Shown piece by piece: positions 1-6,640 of a DNA stretch of 33,948 nt (its first letter is position 1; every line of letters begins with the position of its first letter). The stretch spans positions 1 through 33,948 of the forward strand of contig CBFGZI010000030.1 in the NCBI GenBank assembly GCA_965653225.1. The letters run 5' to 3'. Below the pieces are notes generated by a model, which did not search any database, was not told the origin of the DNA, and saw nothing but the letters and a program-made list of their open reading frames with translations. This DNA comes from JALZDI01 sp965653225 (GTDB lineage: Bacteria > Actinomycetota > Actinomycetes > Propionibacteriales > Nocardioidaceae). The translations under genes were made by a program, and so were the position numbers.

Positions 1-1266
1 CGGGCCCGGCAGGAGGCGATCTACCGCGCCGGCGTGAGCGGGCTTCGCCCTGCCGTCCCCACCGACTGGTCGAGGCTGGAGAGGAAGGCCCGGCGGGCGA
101 TGTCGCGCAAGGGCTTCGCCTACATCGCCGGCGGCGCCGGTGCCGAGCGGACCATGGCGGCCAACCGGGCCGGCTTCGACGCCTGGCAGATCGTGCCGCG
201 CATGCTGCGCGACGTGTCCGAGCGTGACCTCAGCGTCCGTCTGTTCGGCCGCACCATCCCGGCTCCGCTGCTGCTCGCGCCCGTCGGTGTCTCGGAGATG
301 GCCCACCGTAGCGCCGACGTGGGTGCCGCGCGGGCCGCCGCGGCCGAGGGCATCCCGATGGTGTTCTCCAACCAGGCCTCCCGCCCGATGGAGGAGTGCG
401 CCGCGGCGATGGGCGACTCGCCGCGCTGGTTCCAGCTGTACTGGAGCACGGTCGACGAGCTGGTCGAGAGCTTCGTGGCGCGCGCCGAGTCCTGCGGCTG
501 TGAGGCGCTCGTGGTCACCCTCGACACCCCGCTGCTGGGGTGGCGCAGCCGCGACCTCGACCTCGGGTCGCTGCCGTTCACGCACGGCTGGGGCATCGCG
601 CAGTACACCAGCGACCCGGTCTTCCGGCGGCTCGTGCGCGAACGCGTAAGCGGCGCGGCGGCTCAGCCCGACCAGCCCCGGCCGAGGGTCACCCCGGCGG
701 CGGTGAAGACCCTGCTCGACATGACTCGCGCCCACCCCGGCGGCTTCGGCGAGAACATCCGCTCGGCCGTTCCGCGCGCTGCGGTCGAGACGTTCCTGCA
801 GATCTACTCACGCCCGACGCTGACCTGGGACGACCTCGCCTGGCTGCGCGACCGCACCCGGCTGCCGATCGTGCTCAAGGGCGTGCTGCACCCCGACGAC
901 GCACGGCGGGCCGTCGACCACGGCGTCGACGGCATCGTGGTCAGCAACCACGGCGGCCGCCAGGTCGACGGCGCGGTCGGCTCGATGCAGGCACTGCCCG
1001 GTGTGGTCGAGGCGGTCGGTGACCGCACCACGGTGCTGCTCGACAGCGGGGTGCGGGGTGGCAGCGACGTGTTCAAGGCCCTGCACGCCGGCGCGGAGGC
1101 GGTGCTCCTCGGGCGCGCGTGGGCGTACGGGCTGGCGATCGACGGCTGGCAGGGCGTCCGTGACGTGATCCGCAACGTGGTCGCCGAGCTCGACCTGACC
1201 ATGGGCCTCACCGGGTGCACGTCTGTCGCCGACGTCCGCGAGGCGACGCTCGTCCGCACGCGCTAG
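1..1266 (+). CDS. Alpha-hydroxy-acid oxidizing protein, lactate 2-monooxygenase-like (5' end outside window)
   Basis: FMN-dependent oxidase of the LldD / lactate monooxygenase / glycolate oxidase family, which oxidises 2-hydroxy acids. The frame is open from base 1, and the first codons (RARQEAIYRAG) resemble the family N-terminus, so the GTG at 34 is probably internal and the gene starts outside the window. Seen: an FMN-site Lys in IVLKGVLHPDDA, the catalytic SNHGGRQVDG loop (His about residue 306 counted from the GTG), and the C-terminal phosphate-binding part DSGVRGG...LLGRAWAYG. A roughly 50-residue insertion between the LDTPLLGWRSRDLDLG block and the lysine strand favours lactate 2-monooxygenase over plain lactate dehydrogenase, but substrate cannot be fixed. 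Its stop overlaps the stop of the convergent DUF4173 gene by 4 bp (CTAG), leaving no room for a terminator between them. Confidence 0.88.
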   Translation, partial: RARQEAIYRAGVSGLRPAVPTDWSRLERKARRAMSRKGFAYIAGGAGAERTMAANRAGFDAWQIVPRMLRDVSERDLSVRLFGRTIPAPLLLAPVGVSEMAHRSADVGAARAAAAEGIPMVFSNQASRPMEECAAAMGDSPRWFQLYWSTVDELVESFVARAESCGCEALVVTLDTPLLGWRSRDLDLGSLPFTHGWGIAQYTSDPVFRRLVRERVSGAAAQPDQPRPRVTPAAVKTLLDMTRAHPGGFGENIRSAVPRAAVETFLQIYSRPTLTWDDLAWLRDRTRLPIVLKGVLHPDDARRAVDHGVDGIVVSNHGGRQVDGAVGSMQALPGVVEAVGDRTTVLLDSGVRGGSDVFKALHAGAEAVLLGRAWAYGLAIDGWQGVRDVIRNVVAELDLTMGLTGCTSVADVREATLVRTR

Positions 1267-2759
1267 CCGGATGGCAACGAATCGCACGCCGGCGCGACCT
1301 CCACCGGGCGCGTCCGCAGGATCTCGGCCGCCCGCGCGCGGCCGAGGTTCCACGCGAGCGGGTCGCCGTCGGGGACCGGCGCGATGCCGGTGAGCGTGCA
1401 CGAGCGGTACGGCTCGGGCAGCCGGTCCAGCGCGGGCACGGCGTCGGCGGACAGCTGCCGCAGGTAGAGCCAGTCCAGCCGCCCGGTCTGCTCGAACCGG
1501 TCGACGTTGTGCCGGGCGACGTACGCGTCCGGGTTCAGCATGGCGAGCACGAGCAGCACGGTCGCGCCTGCGGCCAGGGCGGCCCGCGGCAGCCAGCGCC
1601 CGCGCAGTGTCACGCCGGCTACCAGCACAAGCGCCACCACCAGACCGAGCCAGATCTCGAACGAGGCCACCAGCAGCCGCAGCTCGGTGAAGCCGTATGC
1701 CTGGTCGTACACGTACAGCCGGTGCAGCGCAGACGCCACGACCACGAAGGTGAGCAGGCACAGCAGACCGAGCAGAAGCCGAAGCAACAGCCGGTCGGTG
1801 CCTGTTCGCCGTGGCGCGCGGCGGGCCGTCGCCGCGACCACCAGCAACGTCAGCATCGTGACCGCGACCAGCTGCCCGAAGCCCTGGTGGACGTAGTCGG
1901 CGTAGGTCAGCCCGGTCGTGGACTGCACGTAGGCGTCGCCGCCGAACAGGCTGGTCAGCTGCGCGGCGAGGAACACGGCGAACAGGGCGTCGACCACCAG
2001 CACCGGCATCACCCACTCGAAGCGGCGGACCGGTGCACCGGCAGGGCGGGCGAGCCGGTCGGGCCTGGGCGGGACCACCGACACGTAGCCGACCGCCAGG
2101 GTTAGCGCCGCCACGACGACGAACGTGACGACGCGCCATCCGGCGAGGTCCAGCGACGGCTCGGGGATGAGCCGGTCGGTCCACGTCGCGAACACCGCGT
2201 CGGCGCTGGCGAATAGCCAGCCGAACACCACCGCGAGCACGAGCGTGACCAGCACGGTGCGCACGATCCGCCAGAGGACGCGCGAGCGGGCCACGCCGAG
2301 CGCGCCTACGCCTCGGTTGAGCCACGGCATGCCCCGCAGGACGGCCAGCGGCACCGCCAGCGACGACGCGACCATCCCGGGAACCGTGCGCGCCCCGCAC
2401 AGTGTCGCCACGCCCAGCCCGCCCGCGGCCAGCAGGCAGAGCACGACGACCCAGTCCGCGTCGCGCAGTACCAGCACCGACGCCAGGGCCACGCACAGCC
2501 CTGCCGCGCCGACGCGGAACAGATCGCGGGACGGCTGGGCGGCCAGGACCGCGCGACCGGCGACCCCGAAGAGGGCGACGACCACGACGAACGCGGCCAG
2601 GCCGGGGAGATGCCCGGGAAGGAGAACGGCCGAGAGCAGGCCGACTCCCGCGGCGGCGCCCAGCATCGAGGGCGGGGCGGAGCCGCCCGGGTCGGGCCAC
2701 ACCTGCTGCAGTGCCGGCAGCACGATCGACGTCTGCGGTCGGGCGGTCGCCTCGCTCAT
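1263..2759 (-). CDS. DUF4173 multi-pass membrane protein
   Basis: A 498-aa integral membrane protein with roughly a dozen hydrophobic stretches. The C-terminal part carries the DUF4173 signature: NPDAYVARHNVDRF, then LDWLYLRQLSADAVPAL. Function of the family is unknown. It is the last gene of a three-gene operon: its ATG overlaps the stop of the histidine kinase gene (ATGA, 2756-2759), so translation is probably coupled. Because the kinase has almost no extracytoplasmic domain, this protein is a candidate signal-receiving partner or the main output target (inference). The start at 2759 is supported by the overlap. No signal peptide is evident apart from the first membrane segment, which begins near residue 30. 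Confidence 0.8.
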   Translation of the reverse strand: MSEATARPQTSIVLPALQQVWPDPGGSAPPSMLGAAAGVGLLSAVLLPGHLPGLAAFVVVVALFGVAGRAVLAAQPSRDLFRVGAAGLCVALASVLVLRDADWVVVLCLLAAGGLGVATLCGARTVPGMVASSLAVPLAVLRGMPWLNRGVGALGVARSRVLWRIVRTVLVTLVLAVVFGWLFASADAVFATWTDRLIPEPSLDLAGWRVVTFVVVAALTLAVGYVSVVPPRPDRLARPAGAPVRRFEWVMPVLVVDALFAVFLAAQLTSLFGGDAYVQSTTGLTYADYVHQGFGQLVAVTMLTLLVVAATARRAPRRTGTDRLLLRLLLGLLCLLTFVVVASALHRLYVYDQAYGFTELRLLVASFEIWLGLVVALVLVAGVTLRGRWLPRAALAAGATVLLVLAMLNPDAYVARHNVDRFEQTGRLDWLYLRQLSADAVPALDRLPEPYRSCTLTGIAPVPDGDPLAWNLGRARAAEILRTRPVEVAPACDSLPSG

Positions 2760-3784
2760 GCGGTGCCTCCTGCGGTCTGTGGTCCGTCGAGGGGCAGCAC
2801 GACCGAGATCGTGCAGCCGCGGCTGTCGGTGTCGGCGACCTCGATGCTGCCGTCGTGCAGGTCGGTCACCCAGCGCGCGATCGCCAGCCCCAGCCCCGTT
2901 CCGCCGTCGTGCGCCGAACCGCCGCGGATGAAGCGCTCGAACACGTGGCGACGGTCGTGGGGTGCGATGCCGGGTCCCTCGTCGGCGACGTCGAGGCGCA
3001 GCAGGCGCTCGGTCCCGTCGGCGCGGGCACGCACGGTCACCCGTCCGTTCGGCGGGCTGTGCCGCCCGGCGTTGTCGAGCAGGTTCGCGAGCAGCTGGCG
3101 CAGCCGTTCCTCGTCGGCACGGACGCGCAGGTCCTCCGGCTGCACGGTCACGGCGTGGCGAACTGGCCTGCCGGTCATCTCGGACTCGCGTACGGCCGCG
3201 GCCAGCAGGCCCGCGACGTCGAACGTCTCCAGCCGCAGCGGCACCGAGCCGGCCTCGACGCGCGACAGGTCCAGCAGCTGCTCCACCAGGCGGCCCAGCC
3301 GCTCGGTCTGCTCCAGCGCCGCGCGCAGCGTCGCGGCGTCGGGCGTGGTCACGCCGTCGACCAGGTTCTCCAGCACCGCCTGCAGTGCAGAGATCGGTGT
3401 CCGCAGCTCGTGCGACACGTTGGCGACCAGGTCTCGTCGTTGCCGGTCTGCGGCCTCGAGGTCGGAGACCATCCGGTTGAACGCGTGCGCGAGCTGGCCC
3501 ACCTCGTCGCGGGAGGTTGCGCGCACCCGCCGGGTGTAGTCGCCACGCGCCATCGCCCGGGCGGCCGCGGTCATCTCGCGCAGCGGCGAGGTCATGCCGC
3601 GCGCGAGCACGCGGGTGACGGCGAGCGCGGCCAGCACCACCACCGGAACGGTGTAGACGGGTGAGAGACCCTGCCCGATGCCGACGGCGGTCAGCACCGC
3701 GGCGACACCTATCGTCACAGCGACGAGTACACCGAGCTTCGTGCGGATCGAGTGCACCGGGTCGAGCGGCCGGATGTCCTTCAT
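2756..3784 (-). CDS. Sensor histidine kinase with HAMP domain, two closely spaced TM helices
   Basis: A 342-aa membrane histidine kinase. In order: TM1 about 17-38, a loop of only a few residues, TM2 about 45-62, HAMP 63-115, HisKA with the phospho-acceptor His125 in NVSHELRTP, N-box Asn238 (LLANLLDNAG), G1 DEGPGI (268-273), F-box FERF (282-285) and G2 GGTGLGL (294-300). All catalytic boxes are intact. The tiny external loop resembles intramembrane-sensing kinases, which read the membrane or a partner protein rather than a soluble ligand. The gene overlaps the upstream response regulator (ATGA 3781-3784) and the downstream DUF4173 gene (ATGA 2756-2759). Its cognate regulator is almost certainly the adjacent OmpR-type protein. 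The signal is unknown. Confidence 0.93.
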   Translation of the reverse strand: MKDIRPLDPVHSIRTKLGVLVAVTIGVAAVLTAVGIGQGLSPVYTVPVVVLAALAVTRVLARGMTSPLREMTAAARAMARGDYTRRVRATSRDEVGQLAHAFNRMVSDLEAADRQRRDLVANVSHELRTPISALQAVLENLVDGVTTPDAATLRAALEQTERLGRLVEQLLDLSRVEAGSVPLRLETFDVAGLLAAAVRESEMTGRPVRHAVTVQPEDLRVRADEERLRQLLANLLDNAGRHSPPNGRVTVRARADGTERLLRLDVADEGPGIAPHDRRHVFERFIRGGSAHDGGTGLGLAIARWVTDLHDGSIEVADTDSRGCTISVVLPLDGPQTAGGTA

Positions 3785-4482
3785 CGTGTGTCCGCCTCCA
3801 GTGCGTACCCCACGCCGTGCACGGTGCGGATCAGGTCGGCGCCGAGCTTGCGGCGCACCGCCTTCACATGGCTGTCCACGGTGCGGGTCCCCGAGGGGTG
3901 GGTCCAGTCCCAGACCTGCGCCAGCAGCTCCTCGCGGGACACCACCATCCGCGGCTGCTCGGAAAGGCAGACGAGTAGGTCGAACTCGGTCGGGGTCAGG
4001 TGGACCTCCTCGCCGCGCAGGCGCACCCGGCGCTGCCCCCGGTCGACCTCCAGCTCACCGAGTCGCAGCAGGACGTCGCCGGGCCGGCTCGCGGCCTCCC
4101 GCGCGCGTTCCCATCTGCGCAGCAGCGCGCGTACGCGAGCGACCAGCTCGCGCATGCTGAACGGCTTGGTGAGGTAGTCGTCGGCGCCTACGCCGAGACC
4201 GACCAGCACGTCGGTCTCGTCGTCGCGGGCGGTGAGCATCAGCACCGGCACCGAACGCTCGGCCTGGATCCGGCGGCAGACCTCGAGGCCGTCGAACCCC
4301 GGCAGCATGACGTCGAGGACCACGACGTCCGGCTCGGTCTCGCCCGCGCGGGCAACCCCGGTGGGACCGTCCGCGGCGACGTGCACGGTGAACCCCTCGG
4401 TGCGCAGCCGGGCCGCGACCGCGTCGGCGATCATGGGCTCGTCCTCGACGAGCAGCACCGTGGGCGTGACCGTTTCGACCAT
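3781..4482 (-). CDS. OmpR/PhoB-family response regulator
   Basis: A 233-aa two-domain response regulator. Receiver domain: acidic pair E13/D14 (VEDEP), phospho-acceptor Asp57 (VVVLDVMLPG), Thr84 and Lys106 (TKPF). The C-terminal winged helix (about 137-230) has LTPTEFDLLVCL and ends in RTVHGVGYALE. An upstream in-frame ATG at 4590 would add 36 non-conserved residues; I choose 4482 because MVETVTPTVLLVEDEP begins just before the first receiver strand. The minus-strand sequence before this ATG reads TACGCT, six bases, then ATG, which fits a leaderless actinobacterial promoter, and no Shine-Dalgarno sequence is seen. First gene of the regulator/kinase/DUF4173 operon and divergent from the PPOX flavoprotein. 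Confidence 0.93.
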   Translation of the reverse strand: MVETVTPTVLLVEDEPMIADAVAARLRTEGFTVHVAADGPTGVARAGETEPDVVVLDVMLPGFDGLEVCRRIQAERSVPVLMLTARDDETDVLVGLGVGADDYLTKPFSMRELVARVRALLRRWERAREAASRPGDVLLRLGELEVDRGQRRVRLRGEEVHLTPTEFDLLVCLSEQPRMVVSREELLAQVWDWTHPSGTRTVDSHVKAVRRKLGADLIRTVHGVGYALEADTR

Positions 4483-4488
4483 GTTCGG

Positions 4489-4494
4489 AGCGTA
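4489..4494 (-). promoter_or_regulatory. Predicted -10 hexamer of a leaderless promoter for the response regulator operon
   Basis: On the minus strand TACGCT (TANNNT) lies six bases before the ATG at 4482, so transcription is expected to start at or very near the start codon. No ribosome-binding site is visible. This spacing recurs at several genes of the window. Confidence 0.45.
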
Positions 4495-4595
4495 CGGAAG
4501 CAGCGGTGTACGGGGTCGGCATGAGTTGTGAAGGTTCGGTGCAGACCGGACACGCGGGTAGTTTCGGGAGCCGAGCACTCCGTCCGACACTGGAC

Positions 4596-4620
4596 AGAAC
4601 TGACGGAACGTGGGCGGAAC
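4596..4620. promoter_or_regulatory. GGAAC direct repeats, possible OmpR-type operator
   Basis: In the 174-bp divergent region between the response regulator and the PPOX gene, AGAAC (4596-4600), GGAAC (4605-4609) and GGAAC (4616-4620) lie 9 and 11 bases apart. OmpR-type regulators typically bind direct repeats spaced about one helical turn. The assignment to the neighbouring regulator is inference. Confidence 0.25.
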
Positions 4621-4656
4621 CGGCCCCCGCCGAACTGTGAACGGAGGCGATCGGCA

Positions 4657-5067
4657 ATGGACCTCGACCAGGCTCGCGACTTCGTGCGGTCACACCACCG
4701 CGCGGTGATGGCCACGCGGAAACCCAGCGGCGGCATCCAGCAGACCCCGGTGGCGGTCGGCGTCGACGACGCGGGTCACCTCGTCGTCAGCAGCCGCGAG
4801 GGCGCGTACAAGACCCGCAACCTGCGCCGCGACCCCTGGGCGCAGGTGTGCGTGTTCACCGACCGCTTCTTCGGCAGCTGGGTCTGGGTCGAGGGCGAGG
4901 TCGAGGTGGTGTCGCTGCCGGACGCGATGGAGCCGCTGGTCGACTACTACCGGTCCGTCGCCGGTGAGCACCCGAACTGGGACGAATACCGCGAAAGCAT
5001 GCGGCAGGAGCGACGGGTGGTGCTGAGGATGCAGCCGCGCGCCGCGGGGCCCGACCGGCAGGGGTGA
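4657..5067 (+). CDS. PPOX-class pyridoxamine 5'-phosphate oxidase-like flavin/F420-dependent protein
   Basis: A 136-aa single-domain split-barrel protein of the PPOX / F420-dependent oxidoreductase superfamily. It starts with a typical helix (MDLDQARDFVRSHHRAVMAT), followed by barrel strands with GGIQQTPVAVGVDDAGHLVVSS and the K-T-R-N-L-R-R-DP motif common in actinobacterial members, then VCVFTDRFFGSWVWVEGEVEV. Such proteins bind FMN or coenzyme F420 and reduce or bind small molecules; the substrate is unknown. An in-frame start at 4528 would add 43 unlikely residues. The ATG at 4657 has GGAGG at 4643-4647, so it is preferred. TAGTTT at 4559-4564 could be its -10. Transcribed divergently from the two-component operon. 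Confidence 0.85.
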   Translation: MDLDQARDFVRSHHRAVMATRKPSGGIQQTPVAVGVDDAGHLVVSSREGAYKTRNLRRDPWAQVCVFTDRFFGSWVWVEGEVEVVSLPDAMEPLVDYYRSVAGEHPNWDEYRESMRQERRVVLRMQPRAAGPDRQG

Positions 5068-5127
5068 CGCCGGAGAACACGCCGACGCGCCGGTGCGTGC
5101 TCGGAGTCGTGACCATCCCGAAGCGTT

Positions 5128-5160
5128 CTCGTTGGACTTGGTGAGAGCAACGAGTCCAAG
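5128..5160 (+). repeat. Overlapping inverted repeats before the protease gene
   Basis: Two mutually exclusive stems can form here: CTCGTTG (5128-5134) with CAACGAG (5148-5154), or TTGGACT (5132-5138) with AGTCCAA (5153-5159). They lie just upstream of the protease ribosome-binding site (GGGAGG, about 5163-5168). They could be an operator, an alternating leader or the end of the preceding transcript; there is no T-run. Confidence 0.35.
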
Positions 5161-5175
5161 ACCGGGAGGTTCCCG

Positions 5176-6036
5176 ATGTCGATCGCGCGGTGCGCGCTGG
5201 TGACGTTCGCGGCGTCCGTGCTGATGGCTCCGGCCGCCACGGCGACCGGAGGCGTCCACACCACTGGCACGGTGACGAGGCCGCGCGCCGTCGAGCTCAA
5301 GGCGCCCAAGCCCGACTGGTACACCCCGGCACTGAACCGCCGGGTGGTCGCGGCCGGCAAGCGCGGCGACGTCGTGCCGGTCCCCAAGAGCGTCAACCTC
5401 CCGGCGAGCGGACTGCTGTTCACCGGTATCCGGCCGGGTGCCTGGATCATCTCCCCGGCGGGCTGCACCACCAACTTCGTGTTCGGCAGCCGGCGCAACT
5501 ACTTCATCGGCACCGCCGGGCACTGCGCCAAGGTCGGTCAGCAGGTCACGCTGATCGCCGCCCCCGGCGTGCTGATGAACATCGGCCGCACGGTCAAGAG
5601 CGTCAACAAGGGCATCGGCAACGACTTCGCGCTGATCAACGTGCGCCCGAAGATGGAGAAGTACGTCAACCCGTCGATGACCTACTTCGGCGGCCCGACG
5701 CGCGCCGGCGTACCCCACCGCCGCAACATCGTCGAGCACGCAGGACACGGCCTGGTGATCGGCACCGGCGGGACGCCGCGCGCCGGCGTGGTCGTCTACC
5801 ACGGCACCGGCGCGCACCACCGCGGCCACGCGTTCGCGTGGGTCGGTGCCGCCAGCCCCGGCGACTCGGGCTCTCCGGTCCGCAAGCGCAGCGGCGCGGC
5901 CGTCGGCGACCTCACCCACCTGATCGTCGGGGGCAAGTACGCGCCCGGCAACGTGGCGGGCACGACCATCCACCGGATGCTGCAGATCGCCGGCCATCGG
6001 CTGGCCACCGCGCCAAACCGCCCCGACCCCGGCTGA
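5176..6036 (+). CDS. Secreted trypsin-like (chymotrypsin-fold) serine protease
   Basis: A 286-aa exported protease. Residues 1-24 form a Sec signal peptide (hydrophobic ALVTFAASVLMAPAATATG). The catalytic triad is visible: His116 in GTAGHC, Asp150 in GIGNDFALI and Ser231 in GDSGSP. Cys97 and Cys117 are placed to form the disulphide that flanks the active-site His. The segment between about 25 and 85 may be a short propeptide. Length and motifs fit the S1 family as found in actinobacteria. The ATG at 5176 is preceded by GGGAGG. Natural substrates cannot be inferred. It appears to be a single-gene unit, with inverted repeats on both sides. Confidence 0.88.
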   Translation: MSIARCALVTFAASVLMAPAATATGGVHTTGTVTRPRAVELKAPKPDWYTPALNRRVVAAGKRGDVVPVPKSVNLPASGLLFTGIRPGAWIISPAGCTTNFVFGSRRNYFIGTAGHCAKVGQQVTLIAAPGVLMNIGRTVKSVNKGIGNDFALINVRPKMEKYVNPSMTYFGGPTRAGVPHRRNIVEHAGHGLVIGTGGTPRAGVVVYHGTGAHHRGHAFAWVGAASPGDSGSPVRKRSGAAVGDLTHLIVGGKYAPGNVAGTTIHRMLQIAGHRLATAPNRPDPG

Positions 6037-6073
6037 GCCGAGCCTGACCGCCTGCCATGTAACCGGGTCTGAC

Positions 6074-6092
6074 GGGCACGGAACCGGTGCCC
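6074..6092 (+). terminator. Hairpin downstream of the protease gene
   Basis: GGGCAC (6074-6079) and GTGCCC (6087-6092) form a 6-bp stem with a 7-base loop, 38 bases after the protease stop. There is no T-tract. A second GTGCCC at 6101-6106 could compete for the left arm. Confidence 0.3.
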
Positions 6093-6110
6093 GGACGACC
6101 GTGCCCGGAC
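6087..6110. repeat. Tandem 10-bp direct repeat upstream of the Nudix gene
   Basis: GTGCCCGGAC occurs at 6087-6096 and again at 6101-6110, separated by four bases. The two copies lie about 45 bp before the Nudix start codon and could be an operator for a dimeric regulator; no regulator can be named. Confidence 0.35.
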
Positions 6111-6153
6111 ACCCCGGGTCGCGCCGACGAGGGCGCGCGCGAGGATGGCGACC

Positions 6154-6621
6154 ATGCCGATACCGGACTTCATCCTGGCCCTGCGCCGCAAGCTCGGGCA
6201 CGACCTGCTCTGGCTGCCGGCCGTGACCGCGGTCGTGCTCGACGCCGGCCAGGTGCTGCTGGTGCGGCGCGCCGACAACGGCCGGTGGGCGCCGGTCACC
6301 GGCATCCTCGACCCCGGCGAGCAGCCCGCGGTCTGCGCGGTCCGGGAGGTGCTGGAGGAGACGCAGGTGGTGGCGCGGGTGCAGCGGATGGTCTCGGTGC
6401 AGGCCCACGAGCCGGTCACACACGCCAACGGCGACCGTTCGCAGTACCTCGACCTGACGTTCCGGTGCGCGTACGTCTCCGGCGCGGCTGCGGTGGGCGA
6501 CGACGAGTCGCTGGAGGTCGGCTGGTTCCCGCTCGACGCGCTTCCGCCGATGGCCCCTAGGTGGCGGGCCGTCATCGAGGCGGCGGTCCCCGCCGACGGC
6601 GAGGTGATGTTCGTCCGGTAG
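6154..6621 (+). CDS. Nudix hydrolase
   Basis: A 155-aa Nudix protein. The full box G-x5-E-x7-R-E-x2-E-E is present: GILDPGEQPAVCAVREVLEE, about residues 50-69, which binds the metal for hydrolysis of a nucleoside diphosphate linked to another group. The N-terminal LPAVTAVVLD...VLLVRRADNGRWAPVTG is the usual first beta strands. The substrate (oxidised nucleotide, NADH, ADP-ribose and so on) cannot be told. An ATG at 6145 is possible, but GAGG (6141-6144) abuts it and sits nine bases before the ATG at 6154, which is therefore preferred. The upstream GTGCCCGGAC direct repeat may control it. Followed closely by malQ on the same strand. Confidence 0.9.
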   Translation: MPIPDFILALRRKLGHDLLWLPAVTAVVLDAGQVLLVRRADNGRWAPVTGILDPGEQPAVCAVREVLEETQVVARVQRMVSVQAHEPVTHANGDRSQYLDLTFRCAYVSGAAAVGDDESLEVGWFPLDALPPMAPRWRAVIEAAVPADGEVMFVR

Positions 6622-6627
6622 ACCCGG

Positions 6628-6633
6628 CATCAT
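6628..6633 (+). promoter_or_regulatory. Weak -10-like element at the malQ start
   Basis: CATCAT is followed by seven bases and the GTG start at 6641. It matches TANNNT except at the first base. No Shine-Dalgarno sequence is seen, so malQ may also be leaderless, or it may be read through from the Nudix gene. Confidence 0.25.
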
Positions 6634-6640
6634 CGGTCGG

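Noticed and set aside
34..36. GTG at 34 as the true start of the first gene
   Set aside because: The frame is open to base 1 and the residues before it look like the family's N-terminus, so the gene is more likely cut by the window edge.
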